A program made the position numbers and the translations under genes. The notes beneath the pieces were generated by a model that did no database searches, had not been told where the DNA came from, and was given only the letters and a program-made list of their open reading frames with translations. A stretch of 64,000 nt of DNA, taken from assembly GCA_023053545.1 (NCBI GenBank), contig JAKZAN010000005.1:10912001-10976000 (forward strand), given 5' to 3'. This DNA comes from Lepidurus packardi (Eukaryota > Arthropoda > Branchiopoda > Notostraca > Triopsidae). Of the stretch, positions 10,801 through 24,400 are shown in pieces (the first letter of the stretch is position 1; each line of letters begins with the position of its first letter).

Positions 10801-12414
10801 TTTAGATACACACTCTTACATCAACTTGCAAAACTTGTGAGCCGGTGAACGAAAGTACAGGAGACAAAGGACAAATAAACAAATAATATAAAACAGGAAA
10901 TAAACTCAAATAATTCTAAGGTAGGTCTTTAATTCCCACCTCAAGGCATTCAACAAATCTGATGTACTTTTTCTTAATAATTATCTGAAAAAAAAATTCT
11001 CGCTTAAGCGTAGTTCCACAACTTCATTTGATTAATATAAGCAGCCATGCCCCTCAACTCTGTAAATTGCACAACAGTGCCTAGCCGCCATTCATTTACC
11101 AACGAAAACTTCAAAACCGAACAAAATGTCTTCTGTTTATCTTTCAGGTATTGGGCTGTGGAGGCGGGGCCAGGGATAAAAAACCCGACAAACGTGGACA
11201 ACTAGGCGACCGAGTTAAATCTAAAGATAACAAATTAATTTGTCAAAATCAACACATTTGTAAAAATTTCCCCAAATCTCAATAATTTCCTATAAAATAG
11301 ACACGATACTTAATCTTAAAAAATAAGGAAAATAAATAGCAGGGAATTAGGAAATTTACCTCTGCCTTTGTAAAGCATTCTGGCCAAATCCCTTGGAGGT
11401 GAAATAGCTCGATTGGCGTTCTCTCCTTCAACTGGCTTAGATTGCCATACCACGTCTTCTAATCTATTTCGTAAGGCTTCCAATTGGTCCGGACGAAGAG
11501 GTCGATCTGTTCTCAAAACTCCACCCACTTCGCGGCATAAGGCATTTAATTCATCTTCTCTCTATAAGAATTTAATTTTTCAAAAGCTTAGAACAAATTC
11601 TTCTGAAATTCTAATTCGCTCTATCGAAAAACAGTTCATGAATTTCTCGACAGATAAGACATCACCAAAAAGGCAAAAAATTAGTTAGTTTCGAGTCTTT
11701 ACCTGCCACGTGTCTTGTAAATTGGTCCTGAGCTGAGCAACATCTTCTTGCGCAGCCAGGAGCTGCGTTTCTTTGGCTCGAAGGCGCATTTCTAATGTTG
11801 CAGTTGCTTCAGCCGGCGCTGACTTCAATTCGGCCTCCAAATGGGCTCTTAATTGAGAATTTCTGAAGAAAGAGAAACACTTTCAATGTAAGAAGGACAA
11901 CGACAACATTGCCGCGTTCGTTTTACACCTTCGACTTAAACTTAGACTAGCCAAACTTCCTTGACTTGCGCCTTATAAGCGTTCGTTTTAGCATAAACTT
12001 TGAAAGTTTACGGAAGGCAAGTTGGAAAGTTTTGAGTCCAAAACAAACGCTTACAAGCATAAGTTTACAACTGCTCAACTTATGGGGCGGTGCTTGCAGA
12101 AAATAAACAAACGCAATCTATGAATTGTTCGCAAGGTTTTTCGATATCGACAAGAGAGATAAATAAACAAGAGGCGGGGTTAAGTTCAAGTCTGGCCACA
12201 AGAGTACTCGCTATAAACTTGCCTGACTTGAGACCAAAACTAAAAGTCGACTTTCAAAATCTACGTCGACTGGCTAAAGCAAACGGTTTATAAGCCCAAA
12301 ATCTTCCTACCTCGAAGGCTTATAAGCGCAAAGTCGTGGGAAGACTTTTAATAGGCTTAAACTTTCGTTAAAACGAATGCGGCTCATGATTACCCAAGAC
12401 TACATGGATTTCAT
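7858..12414. repeat. Segmental duplication, right unit (B)
   Basis: This is the counterpart of the left unit, holding sulfotransferase copy B and the authentic 3' exons of MPRIP. It starts at about 7867 with the sequence also found at about 2853 and ends near 12414, inside the MPRIP intron that follows exon 13. Relative to A it retains the empty LINE target site and the block at about 10620-11655 that carries the last two MPRIP exons. Confidence 0.88.
8940..10250 (+). CDS. Cytosolic sulfotransferase, copy B
   Basis: This is the tandem paralogue of copy A, with the same five-exon structure: 8940-9153, 9261-9360, 9419-9809, 9875-10052 and 10126-10250, giving 335 residues. All PAPS-binding and catalytic motifs are kept: FPKSGTNWVQEI, RHFKTHFPFHLLP, RNPKDVIVSYYNH and RKGKTGDWKNQF. 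The five exons and four introns match copy A almost base for base, so the duplication is recent or has been homogenised by gene conversion. The upstream sequence (about 8100-8900) is also duplicated, so the two genes probably share promoter elements, although small insertions and deletions distinguish them. The product is predicted to be cytosolic, since no signal peptide is visible. Confidence 0.93.
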
Positions 12415-15400
12415 GACAACTAAAGCTTACCTCTGCTCCAAATCGTTGATTTGAAGGGAAGCGACACTGACTTGTTGAGCCAGTGTGGCTACTTTTTGTT
12501 CCAAAGCTGCTGATTCGAGGCACTTCAAGGAATATTTCTCGGATAACGACAGGATTTCCTGTCTAATATCTTCCAATTCACGCCTAAAAAGTTTTAACAA
12601 AGTTTTAACGGTTACCATTATTCAAATCTACACTAAAGGAATAGCTGAGGTCATATACATTACAAAATTAAAAAAAATCTCACGATCATTCCCTTCGCAG
12701 TTTTACAATATTATCTAACTGCACTTAATTTTAACTCAAATTCATGTCTTAAATGTTTCAAGTTTCAATGTACTCATGTTCTAAACGCAAGGCATGGACG
12801 TCATGGGCAGTACTCGTTTTCCTTTGTATTTCTTCTTGGATCTTGGCTACTTCGCGCTGAACTTCCGCTTCATGGGCTTTGCGCATGGCATCCAAAGCTT
12901 TAAAAAAAAAAAAAAAAAAAAAATTCAATAACGCATGCCCGCAATTGCGTAAAGGACTTCTTAAAGTGTACATTACCTGCTAAGGTAGCCTGCGTTTCTT
13001 CCTCCAAAGCTCGATCTTTTTCTGCCAACAAACTCGACACTTCCTCTCTATGTTTCTCTTCCAACTCAGTAACTGCGCGTTTGTGCGCCGATTCCATCGC
13101 CATCATCCCCTTTTCCGTTAAACTACGCAAATGTTCCATTTCTGCCTGGTACTTTTCTCTCATTTCTTCGCTTTCCGCCAAATCCGCCGATCGTTTGACT
13201 CGACTCGCCTCATCCATCTGCGCAGCAATACGCAAAAATCTTGTTACAATCCTGCCCTTTTATCTATTTCTTCCCAAACTTTCCTCTCAACTTACCAAAC
13301 GACTGAAATCGGCTTCATAATTCAGTTTCAACTGCTCGCAATGCGCCTTCCAGTGCTCGCAGTTGGGGCACTGGCCCCGCCCACTGCTGGCAATCGCGCA
13401 GAAATCCGCCCACGTGGCTACCTGCGCATTCCTGGCGCTCCACAAGCTATCTACTGCGCAGAAAACATCGACATTCCCTTGTTGCGCGCTGTTTGGCGCA
13501 GTAATTGCGCACTTTTCTCCTTGCAGCCACGTCAAATGGCCGTCGATGAGCGCTTTATGCGCAACAATTTCCGAAAACTGGCTTAAACACGTCTCAATAT
13601 CATTGTTGAGCTGGCAGTTCACGTTGGCCATCATTTGCTCCAACTCGGTGGGTGTGGCCTGCCTCAAGCGCAGCAGCACAGCTTCATATTGGTTGCTCAG
13701 CTGCATTACTGCCTCTTCCATCTCTTGCCGCAGACTATCTTCGACCAATTGACACCGCGCAGCCATAGCCTCTTGTTGTAAAGGTAGTGCGCACAACTGC
13801 GCAAGAGCTTGCTCCTGCCCTGCCTCCTGCGCATACACTTGCGCCATGCGCAGCATGGCCTGGCGGACGTCCGACATGACCAGATCTTGATGGACGAGGA
13901 TCTGCGACAAGTTCCATGCTTCGCGCATTTTGACTTCCTCGACCAACACATCAGAGGTTTCACCTAATTTCCAGGTTTCCACCGCGAGTAAGTTTGCGAT
14001 TTCTTGCAATTTTTGAGCCTTATACGTCCCGAACAGCGAGGTTAACCTCTGTTCGCGTTCCTGCAGCGCTGGCGGCAGATTTACCAGTTCTGCGCAATTA
14101 CTGGCTTCGCGTTTCGTGTCCAAATGGTCCATCAAGCTGACCAATTTGGTGGTCAATGCCTGTAAGTGGAAATCCGACTCGCAGTTTGCGTCCATCGGCG
14201 CTTGCGCCAGATCTTCGGATCCCTCCAATGCGCGCTCCAAGCTGCACATTTTGTGCAGCGTGAATACCGCGTCACGGTTAGTAATATTGCGCATAAACGC
14301 GCTGGGATCTTTGGCGGACGCGCCAGTCATCCACTGGTCAAACAAACTTAACTCGGTTGCCAATTTCTGCGCGTTCCATTGACGTAATGTCTGCGCATTC
14401 CACTCCCCGCGCGCTTTCCACTCTTCGCGTTTCGCGTAAAGCCCCATGAATTTGTCTTTGAGCAAAGATTCCAACGCAATTACTGTTGGTTCCACAGTAA
14501 CTGCGTTAGACACAGGTGAAGTCACCATATCCCTAACATTAGCCAACTGATTAGCCAGATCTTCCAATCCTAACAAACGCAGTTCTCCGCGCACAGAGTC
14601 TAACCGTTCCACGATTGCGCAGTCCAATGCGCAAGTCGCATTACCTCGACTGGGGGCAGATTTCTTTGTTGGTGACGCGGGAGGCTTCGTGCTGCTTTGC
14701 CTGAGTTTGGGGGTTTTATCCTCGACTGGCGTTGCGCGATGCGCAGTTTTGGGCGAGTCAGGAGACTTGACCTGCACATGCGCAGCTTTTGCGGCTTCGC
14801 TGTCCAGCGATTTGCGTCGCAGACGGAAGGATAAGGTGGATTCTTCAAAGGAACGCGATTTGCGCGGGGTTTTCGGAGAAGAAATCGCGCTAGGACTGGT
14901 GCGCGTTTTGGAATGGAGGGATTTAGAAGACGGAGGGGGTGTGGCCTCCGTTATAGTGACCCTTTGTTCTAATTCTGTTGATTCCTGAGTGATGGGAGGC
15001 AACGATTCTCGGCCTTTTAAGGACAAAGATCGTCTGCGTTCTTTGGATTCGGCTTTGGTTACTTTTAACTGCAATTGACGCACCTAACGCGAAGATATTG
15101 CGTAAAATTAATGTACATTAACCTTAATAGATATTAACTTTAATGTGATAAAAAAATTGAAAAAAAATTAAGGTAAAAAATTCGGGAGTGCAACGCGATT
15201 CTAATCAATGAGCTAGCTGATTCAATCATACAGGAAATAGCGGATAATAATTATAACTTGATTGAAATTTTTTTTAAAAAAAGTAAAAAATGTGGGACTA
15301 TAAGAGGACTATTTAGGACTATAAGAGCGATTCTAATCAATGAGCTAGCTGATTCAATCATACAGGAAATAGCGGATAATGATTGTAACTTGATTGAAAA

Positions 15401-18400
15401 ATGAAAAAAAAAATAAGGTAAAAAATGTGGGACTATAAGAGGACTATTTGGGACTATAAGAGCGATTATAATCAATGAGCTAGATGATTCAATCATACAG
15501 GAAATAGCGGATAATGATTGTAACTTGATTGAAAAATGAAAAAAAAGTAAGGTAAAAAATGTGGGACTATAAGAGTGTAGAGCGATTCTAATCAATGAGC
15601 TAGCTGATTCAATCATACAGGAAATAGCGGATAGTAATTGTAACTTGATTGAAAAATTTAAAAAATAAGGTAAAAAGTTTGGGACTATAAGAGGACTATT
15701 TGGGACTATAAGAGCGAATTTAGTCAACGAGCTAGCTGATTCCATCATACAGAAAGTTTAAATAACTAAATCAAGAAGAAAGGATTGCAGGAAGTGGCGA
15801 TTGGAAATGGATCAAGTACCTGCTTGTCAGCTTGCGTTAATTTGTTGGTCAAATCTTGGAGACGGGAAGCGGTTAAAGTATCGCGGTTCTCTTGTTCCTT
15901 GGTTAAGGCTTGGACTTGTTGATCTAGGGCTAAGTTTTTGACTTCTTGGTCTGATAATGCGCATTCTGTGCTGCGCAGTTCGCGTTTCAAGGCGCGGATT
16001 TCTGCCACTGCCTTCTGGAATCTACACTGCAGCGCCGAGTACTTCTCCGCCAAACTAATAGCGAAGAAATGAAGCTTAATATCACCGATTCTTTAAAAGA
16101 TGCGCACTTTGAGGCAGAAATCGCGACATAATGCGGGGAAATTAGGTTTACGCAGTTTTGAAAACAAAATCTTACTATCGCATAATTACTATCGCAATCG
16201 CACAATTACTATCGCAATCGCATAATTACTATTGCAATCGCATAATTACTATTGCAATCGCATAATTACTATTGCAATCGCATAATTACTATCGCAATCG
16301 CACAATTACTATCGCAATCGCATAATTACTATCGCAATCGCATAATTACTATCGCAGTCGCATAATTAATATCGCAATCGCACAATTACTATCGCAATCG
16401 CGTAATTACTATTGCAGTCGCATAATTACTATCGCAATCGCATAATTACTATCGCAATCGCATAATTACTATCGCAATCGCATAATTACTATCGCAATCG
16501 CATAATTACTATCGCAATCGCATAATTACTATCGCAGTCGCGTAATTACTATCGCAATCGCGTAATTACTATCGCAGTCGCGTAATTACTATCGCAATCG
16601 CACAATTACTATCGCAATCGCCTAATTACTATCGCATAATTACATATCGCAATCTTACTATCACAATCTTACTATCGCATAACTTAAAAACACACAAAGG
16701 ATGAGATGAGATGAACTTTCTGAAACATTGGAAAGTTCCTTGTAAATTTTTCCCCGCAAAATCTTTGGAAGCTTCTGCGCAACTTCTTAAAACAATAGAT
16801 CTGCGCAAAACTATACAGCAAAGGGTACTTCAATCTTACTATCGCATAAGGTTAATGCGTAAAAGGCACAATGAGTTTGTGACTTAACATTGAAAAGTTC
16901 CACGTGAAAAACATTCGCAGAATCTTCGAAAGCTTCTGCGCGATTTCTTAGAACAACAGAGAAAGGGTACTTACTTATCGCGATCGATGGAATCCAGATC
17001 AATAATATCAATGTTGGTTAGATCCGATAGGGAATTGAGTCTAGGCAAGGATTTGCGCGACGAAAATCTGGATGATGATCCTTGCAGATTACTGGCCCCA
17101 TTTCTGCGCAACTTCTCGTTCAGAATCTCATTCTCTTCGATTCCGCGCTGCAGTCGATCCTTCACATCGCGTAACTCAGTTTCCAGGATTCCGATTTTGG
17201 TGCTAAGCTCTTCGTTTTCCTCTCGACGGTGCTCCAACGCTTCATTCCTGTTATCTAACAGCGACTTGAACTCGCGCACCAGATCGCGCAATTTATAAAC
17301 TTCCGATTTATCCGCTTTAGCGCGTTCCTTATTTTGCGCCAAGTCTTCTATTACCCGCGTATTCTCCAATCGCAGTTCTTCGTTCTGAAGCTCAAATTCC
17401 GCGCGCGCTTGTCGCGCATGCGCTAACTGATTCTTCCAATTCTCTTCATTGCGCAGTAATTCAGCAATGCGTTGTTCTTGCTCCCGCAGTTTCTCCTGCA
17501 ACGTGCCCAAATCCCCCACAATAGGAAACTCGTCCAGTGTTGATCTGCGTGAAGTTGAACGCGAACTCGAACGCGATCGATCGCGCGCTTTGACTTTGGA
17601 TAAGGGCGTGCGGTTGATAGGTGGGGACGGAGGAAACGCGGTGGGCGTGGGGGTGGGCGTGGAAGTCTCAGAAGACCAAGCGTCCGTTTCGTCCATCTCA
17701 GACTCAGAAATTTGCGCAGGCGCAACCAACGCCGTTAAGGCCTCGATCCACTGCGCACGCAAACCTGCCGTAACTGCGCTAAAAGTATGCGCAATTCCGG
17801 TGCATAACTACAAGAAGAACACACGATCATCAAAAATAAAACTAGAAATAGTCATAAAAGTTCTTAAGAAACTTGAAATACTCTTGGACTACCCTTAAGG
17901 CTTCCGATACGTTAACTTATTGATGCGAAACAGTCATAGATGGCACTGGTGTTTGTTATTGTTTTGCAAATGCCTTCACAAAAGAATAACAAATATCAGA
18001 AAAGTACAACAGATGTCGCTTATTGTGATCACGTTTTGATTCCATACAGCGGTTGATTCGAATAACCAGTGATCACAATAAGCTGCAAAACAGTCGCAGA
18101 TGGCACTGGTGTTTGTTATTGTTTTGCAAATGCCTTCACAAACAATAACAAATATCACAAAACTACAACAGATGTCCCTTATTGTGATCATGTTTTGATT
18201 CCATACAGCGGTTGATTCTAATAACCAGTGATCACAATAAGCTGCAAAACAGTCGCAGATGGCACTGGTGTTTGTTATTGTTTTGCAAATGCCTTCGCAA
18301 AACAAAAACAAATACCAGAAAAGTACAACAGATGTCGCTTATTGTAATCATGTTTTGATTCCATACAGCGGTTGATTCTAATAACCAGTGATCATAATAA

Positions 18401-21400
18401 GCTGCAAAACAGTCGCAGATGGCACTGGTGTTTGTTATTGTTTTGCAAATGCCTTCACAAAACAATAATAAATATCAGAAAACTACAACAGATGTCGCTT
18501 ACTGTAATCATGTTTTGATTCCATACAGCGGTTGATTCTAATAACCAGTGATCACAATAAGCTGCAAAACAGTTGCAGATGGCACTGGTGTTTGTTATTG
18601 TTTTGCAAATGCCTTCACAAAACAATAACAAATATCACAAAACTACAACAGATGTCCCTTACTGTTATCACGTTTTGATTCCATAAAGCGGCTGATTCTA
18701 ATAACCAGTGATCACAATAAGCTGGATCTACTCTACTTATAAAAACTACCCGACATACTGTATTCTTAAACTCCTCTCAATTGCAATAGTTTAAAATATC
18801 AAAACTGCACTGGAAAGTATGGGCCTACTCCGATTCACAACTATGAGAAGAAAATACGATGATCAAAAATCAAAATAGAAATAGTCACAAATGTACTTAT
18901 AACAAGAAACTTGAAATACACTTAAAGACTCCTCTTAAGGCTTCTGTATACCTTAGCTTATTTTTGCAAAACAGTCGCAGATGGCACTGGTGTTTGTTAT
19001 TGTTTTGCAAATGCCTTCACAAAACAATAACACATATCAGAAAAGTACAACAGATGTCGCTTATTGTAATCACGTTTGATTCCATAAAGCGGTTGATTCT
19101 AATAACCAGTGATCACAATAAGCTGCATCTACTCTACTTTATAAAAACTACCCGACATACTGTATTCTTAAACTCCTCTTAATTGCAATATTTTAAAGTA
19201 TAAAAACTGTGCTGGAAAGTATGGGCAACTCCGATGAACAACTATGAGAGAAAATACGATCATCAAAAATCAAAATAGAAAGTCACAAAAGTACTTATAA
19301 CAAGAAACTTGAAATACACTTAAGACTCATCTTAAGGCTTCCGTATACCTTAGCTTATTGATGCGAAACAGTCATAGATGGCACTGATGTTTGTTATTGT
19401 TTTGAGAAAGCTTTCACTAAAGTACACATATCAAAACATCCACATCATCCACATCACAAAAGTAACTAGAAAAACTACTTGAAATACTCTTGGAATCTTC
19501 TTAATTACGATTTTAAAATACTAAATGTTTCAACACTAAGGCAAGAAATAAAAGAGTATTCCTTACCGTTACAGTAAACCCGTAATTACGATCTACGTCA
19601 GTAGACTGCACTTGACGTAAACTGTCCAATTCTAGCGTCTTTTCTGCTGCATTGGCGTCCTCTGCTCCTTGATCCCGGTACCAAGAAAAAGCTGTAGCAC
19701 GCAGAACAAACCACCACCGTTGCCAAGTCTGAAAAGCCAATGAAAAATTCAGAAAAAATTATGGAAATTCAGAAAAATTACCGAAATTCAGAAAAAATAA
19801 CAAAAATTTAGAAAAAATAATAAAAATTCAGAACAGAATATAAAAATTCAGAAAATTTATTCATAATTTTAATAACTTAACCAAATATTTCTGCGTACTT
19901 TATCCTTGTTTTGCTTCATTAAGTAGCCTCTCCGCGCATTCACGTTCTCTACTGGCGTCGCTAGCCTCCTTAGAGGATTAGGTGAGCAATACGCAAGCGC
20001 GGGATCCAAGCCACACCCATCAGGGTCTCCGCGTACTTTAGCGTGCGCAATATCTTCCTCTTTCTTCTCTGATTCCATTCCTTCGCACGCAATTTTACCT
20101 GTGAAACCAATAAAAAATAAAATTAAATAAAAAATAAATACATGATATTTTGAACACAATTTTTAAAACATCTAAGAAAATTCAAAAAAAAAAAAAAAAA
20201 AAAAGAAAAACTCGCCTTGATCCGACGAGTGGCGTTGTAAGGGGGACATGGGTCCCTTAACGTCTAGCTGCAAGGACTCTAAACTGTCGTAATGTCTACT
20301 GTGGGGTACATCCGCCATTTTCTTATAAAACGGCATATGAATACCACTTTTCCTCCTCTCTTCAGTATTCACAGGACTGCGCATGGGTTCTACAAAGTCC
20401 GTGAGTCCCAAAACTGACGCAGGCCTTGGCTGCGCCGACGCAGGCGCAGTGATAGAACTGGCGTTAGACGCAAAGACCATTACCGACTGAGGTCGTTGCG
20501 GAGGTGGTGTTCCTGCCACGCCCCTTTCCTTTGGGGTCGACTGTCTTAACGTGACAAAGCTGCCGTTCATTTGGGGCGAAACGACCGCGTACGCGCGTTC
20601 AATGGGCGTGGCTACTACCGTAGCTGCATGCGTATCGACCTTCTCTTGCGTTTTGCGCAGTTCGCGATTCTCTTTCTTTCCCGCGCGTCGTAATCGGAAG
20701 ATCGACGCGTCCAAGTCCGGTTGCGTTGATGGGAGAACGGTGGGCTCTTTGGAATCGATCAAATCCTTAGCATCGATTTCATCGTCTTTGGCATCGGAAG
20801 CTGTTTCTTGTTCTTCGCTTAGATCCTTATGACCGAGCTTACGACGGTAGTTCGAGCCAATGGCGGGTTCCGTTGTGCAGGAATGGAAGCGCGGACGGAT
20901 CAACGGAGGCGTTTCAAAGGGCTGGACGACTTTGGGCGTGGTCTGGGCCATGGTAGTAGCTTTCCCTCCAGGAAACGTTGCGTTGCGCTTATTACGACCA
21001 GACTGTAATGATTTTGTTAACATTAAATGAAAAATACAGCGAAATAATGGCACTTTTGTGGAATTTTAAAAGCGCTAAATTGAAAAAGCTAATTAAAAAA
21101 TAAACACTTTGATTATGACAAACACATTAAAGTTTTGTGGGGTGAATTTGATTCAATGAGGAAAAAAAGTTTAAGGCTCCCGTATAACTTAGCTTATTGA
21201 TAAGAAAGAGTCACCAGATGGCACTGATGTTTGTTATTGTTTTGGAAAGCCTTGCGTAATACCCCGTATACCTTAGATTATTGATGAGAAAGAGTCACCA
21301 GATGGCATTGATGTTTGTTATTGTTTTGCGAAAGCCTTGCGTAATACCCCGTATACCTTAGCTTATTGATAAGAAAGTCACCAGATGGCACTGATGTTCG

Positions 21401-24400
21401 TTATTGTTTTGCGAAAGCCTTGCGTAAGAAAGTAAACAAAGAAATACATAGCTAATTGCCGGCAAAGTTTCTACACTTGTTTTGCTTCTGATACATACGA
21501 TTTGTCATCACAGTTTGCTGTAGCAGCTCAAGGTCCCGAATCAAATCGTCGAACTTTCAGAACAAAATTTCTGGAAAACGGCTTGTCAGATTTGAATGTA
21601 ATTTGAAACAAAAGTTCTTTTCTTAGCAGCTAGTGCACAAATAAAGGACATATTTTTAGGTAACGTATTTCTCATAGTTGTAAACTTAATTTGCATATTG
21701 TTAATGTATTACTCGTGAGGAAAAACTGTGCATTCGTTGTACACTACCTGTTGGCAAGCTCAAGATTATTCTTAAAGAATTTTTTCATTAAATGCCCTGG
21801 TTTTCTCAAAAAGTTGTTCGGAAAATCTCCATGCTAGCTGCCTATACCGAGCTAAGGTATACGGGAGCCTTAATAAGAGAAAATGCAAGATTTTCAGCTC
21901 CGCAAATCTTGGCAAGGAGATAACTAAATTAGTTGAGTTCCAAAAATAACCGAAATCACCGCAAAACTAAAACAAAATTTGTAACAGACTTTAATTTGAA
22001 ATTTGCTAAATTGAAAAGAAAACTGTAAAATACTAATTGAGAAATATCACTTTAGGTTTTAAGAAGATGTTATTTAATACTGAATAACGTAGTTTTGATT
22101 CCTGAAACGGCAAAAATCAAGTCAGCTTTGAAAGCATTTAACTTTATCGTAAATTGAACTTAACTTTTCAGAAAGGTCTTGAGAGTAATGTTACACTTTC
22201 ACTAGAGCACAATCCCACGCTAAAGATTGTCGCTAAAACACTCAAAGAAATTCTTCAGAGCGGTTTGAAACTACTTTTAACTGCCTCAGAAGCCCATGGC
22301 GTAAGAACTGGACTGAATCCTTGGGAAAAAACAGCGGAACTAATCGAATTTACCTTGATATTAGTTCGAGGAAACATAGAGAGGACATCAAACCACCACT
22401 GGCATTCTTCCCGGGAGGTTCCTTTAACAAAATGCACGCGATCGGGGGCGGTCAACGCCAAGGAGAAGGTATGGCCGGTCACTTCTTCTGCACTCGATAC
22501 TTCCACCACTCGATTCATATCAATAATGGCCTGAGGAACCGTCTCGGGCTGAAAAATAATACAAAAATGAAATTTTTTTTGTGTGGTAACACAAATGCTA
22601 CGAAAACCATACATAACTCGTCAAAAACTTTCCCGTAAATCCACATTTTCCCTTAATTTCCCAAACTTTTCAATAAATAAATCATCAAGAACAGTTAATT
22701 ACATATTAATTATCTTACATGATCATCCACCGCGTAAGTCAGCTCCCCATCGTCGTACAAAACAAACCACCTCCGTTGCCATCGCTTAAAAAGAAAAATA
22801 TTATTCAAGTTTTCGAAAAATAAATTAACACTAATTTCAATAATGAATTCGTTCTAGTTATACTTTGGTCCGGTTAAGTGGAATTGAAAAATCCCAGTCA
22901 GGTGCCGCGAATAAATACCCACACTTGGCAACTTTCCGACTCGCCTAAGAAAACAAACAGGAATTCCAAAAATTTCATAAAATATTTCCATATTTCTAGA
23001 AATGTACTCCAACAACGAAATTCATTCATACGCCCTCCATTTTTTAGAACAAAATCTTTCGGTAGGGTAAGAACCTAATACTTTCCCCAAATTTTCATGA
23101 ATTTTAACATGAAAACAAATATAATAAATGGAAAATAAATATCCCCCCCTCAAATTCGCTATTTTCCCACACATTGCGCGTGAAAACAAGCTAAAATCCC
23201 TCACATTTTACATCAACGTAGCTTTTATTCACAAAAGGGACAAGCGAAGGTCTCTAGAAAGTATTTGGTTACAACTCTTTCCATATAGAGGCTATCCCGA
23301 GCCAAATAAGTGAGGATGAGGCGTCCAACCGCGCACCTGTTTTTCTAAAAACCCAAACTTTCTCTTCCTCAGGGCCGCTAGACGAATCAAGTCTTCTTAA
23401 AGCCTTGCAAAGTGCATTGTGCTTCTTCGGTTTGAAGAATCATGTGGGGTACCGTCTACCGTTCAATTTCACACGGAAGAAGGTCAGGGGCTTTCTTTCT
23501 CTCTGGTATGAACGTTACTAAGCTCGGCATAAAACAATAGAATTACTTTTAACTACTTGAGAACCCTCAAAAAGTTTATTTTTTTTTCTTATAAGTTAAA
23601 GAAAAGTGTGTCTGGAAATTAAATTGAACAAAATACACTATATCTTAATGCACAGAAGGCTACGTCCATTCATTTTACCGCAAGAAGACCTTTCGATATT
23701 TATTATAATTCTTGCCCATAAATTAGATAGATTAATTAAGTAAAATACGGTAATTAATTAAGTAAAATACAATCTCTACAATGAAATGCAGTAAAATACG
23801 CCAAAACTATCTGTATAGTGGACCATTTCCGTTCACTTCATCACAAAATGACCTTTTCGATATTGATTACAATGTTTTCCTATTAATTCGATTAATTAAG
23901 TAGAATTCAGCGCATCTGTGTACTATAATACCGTAAAATACGCAAAAAGTACAGCGAATATTTCTGAAACGTAGATTTTCTCACAGCGGCGCTAAACGCG
24001 TAAAGTTTTCTTTCACGAAAACGCTAAAGAACGTTTTCCATATTTGTTTTAAATCCATCTAAGGACTGGTTTAAGCTCCATAACTTAACTTCTCCCTTTT
24101 CTTCTGTTTGTATTCCCTAGGAAAGGAAGGGTGTAGCTAAAGAATGCAAATGAGGGTCCTCTAAACTTCTTTTCTTTTCTTTTCATGTTAACGGGCGTAA
24201 GAATTTGGCTGACAGCTGGTAACACAATCCTAGATTGTCTCAACGACTTTAAATGAAGACTTCCTTCCCGAGTTTTCACACTTGACAACTTCCTTTTTCA
24301 AGTAGACAACTTCCAGAGACCTTCAATTACATTCCAAAGCTAGTAATTACCCCCCAAAGAGGATTATAACACATAATAAACCCATTTAAATTCATAAGAA

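Noticed and set aside
13131..13586. 151-codon plus-strand frame opposite the largest MPRIP exon
   Set aside because: It overlaps the coding exon 15083-13296 in antisense; the minus strand carries the in-phase gene, and the plus frame has no domain.
15251..15748. 165-codon minus-strand frame
   Set aside because: It is the translation of the 130-bp tandem array, repeating the same peptide; it lies in an intron.
16170..16650. Regular 20-bp repeats resembling a CRISPR array
   Set aside because: There are no unique spacers; the repeat is contiguous with 20-bp period and lies in a eukaryotic intron.
17976..18465. Overlapping frames repeating a Cys-rich peptide
   Set aside because: They are produced by the 160-bp array; the array unit is not a multiple of three, so no continuous protein is encoded.
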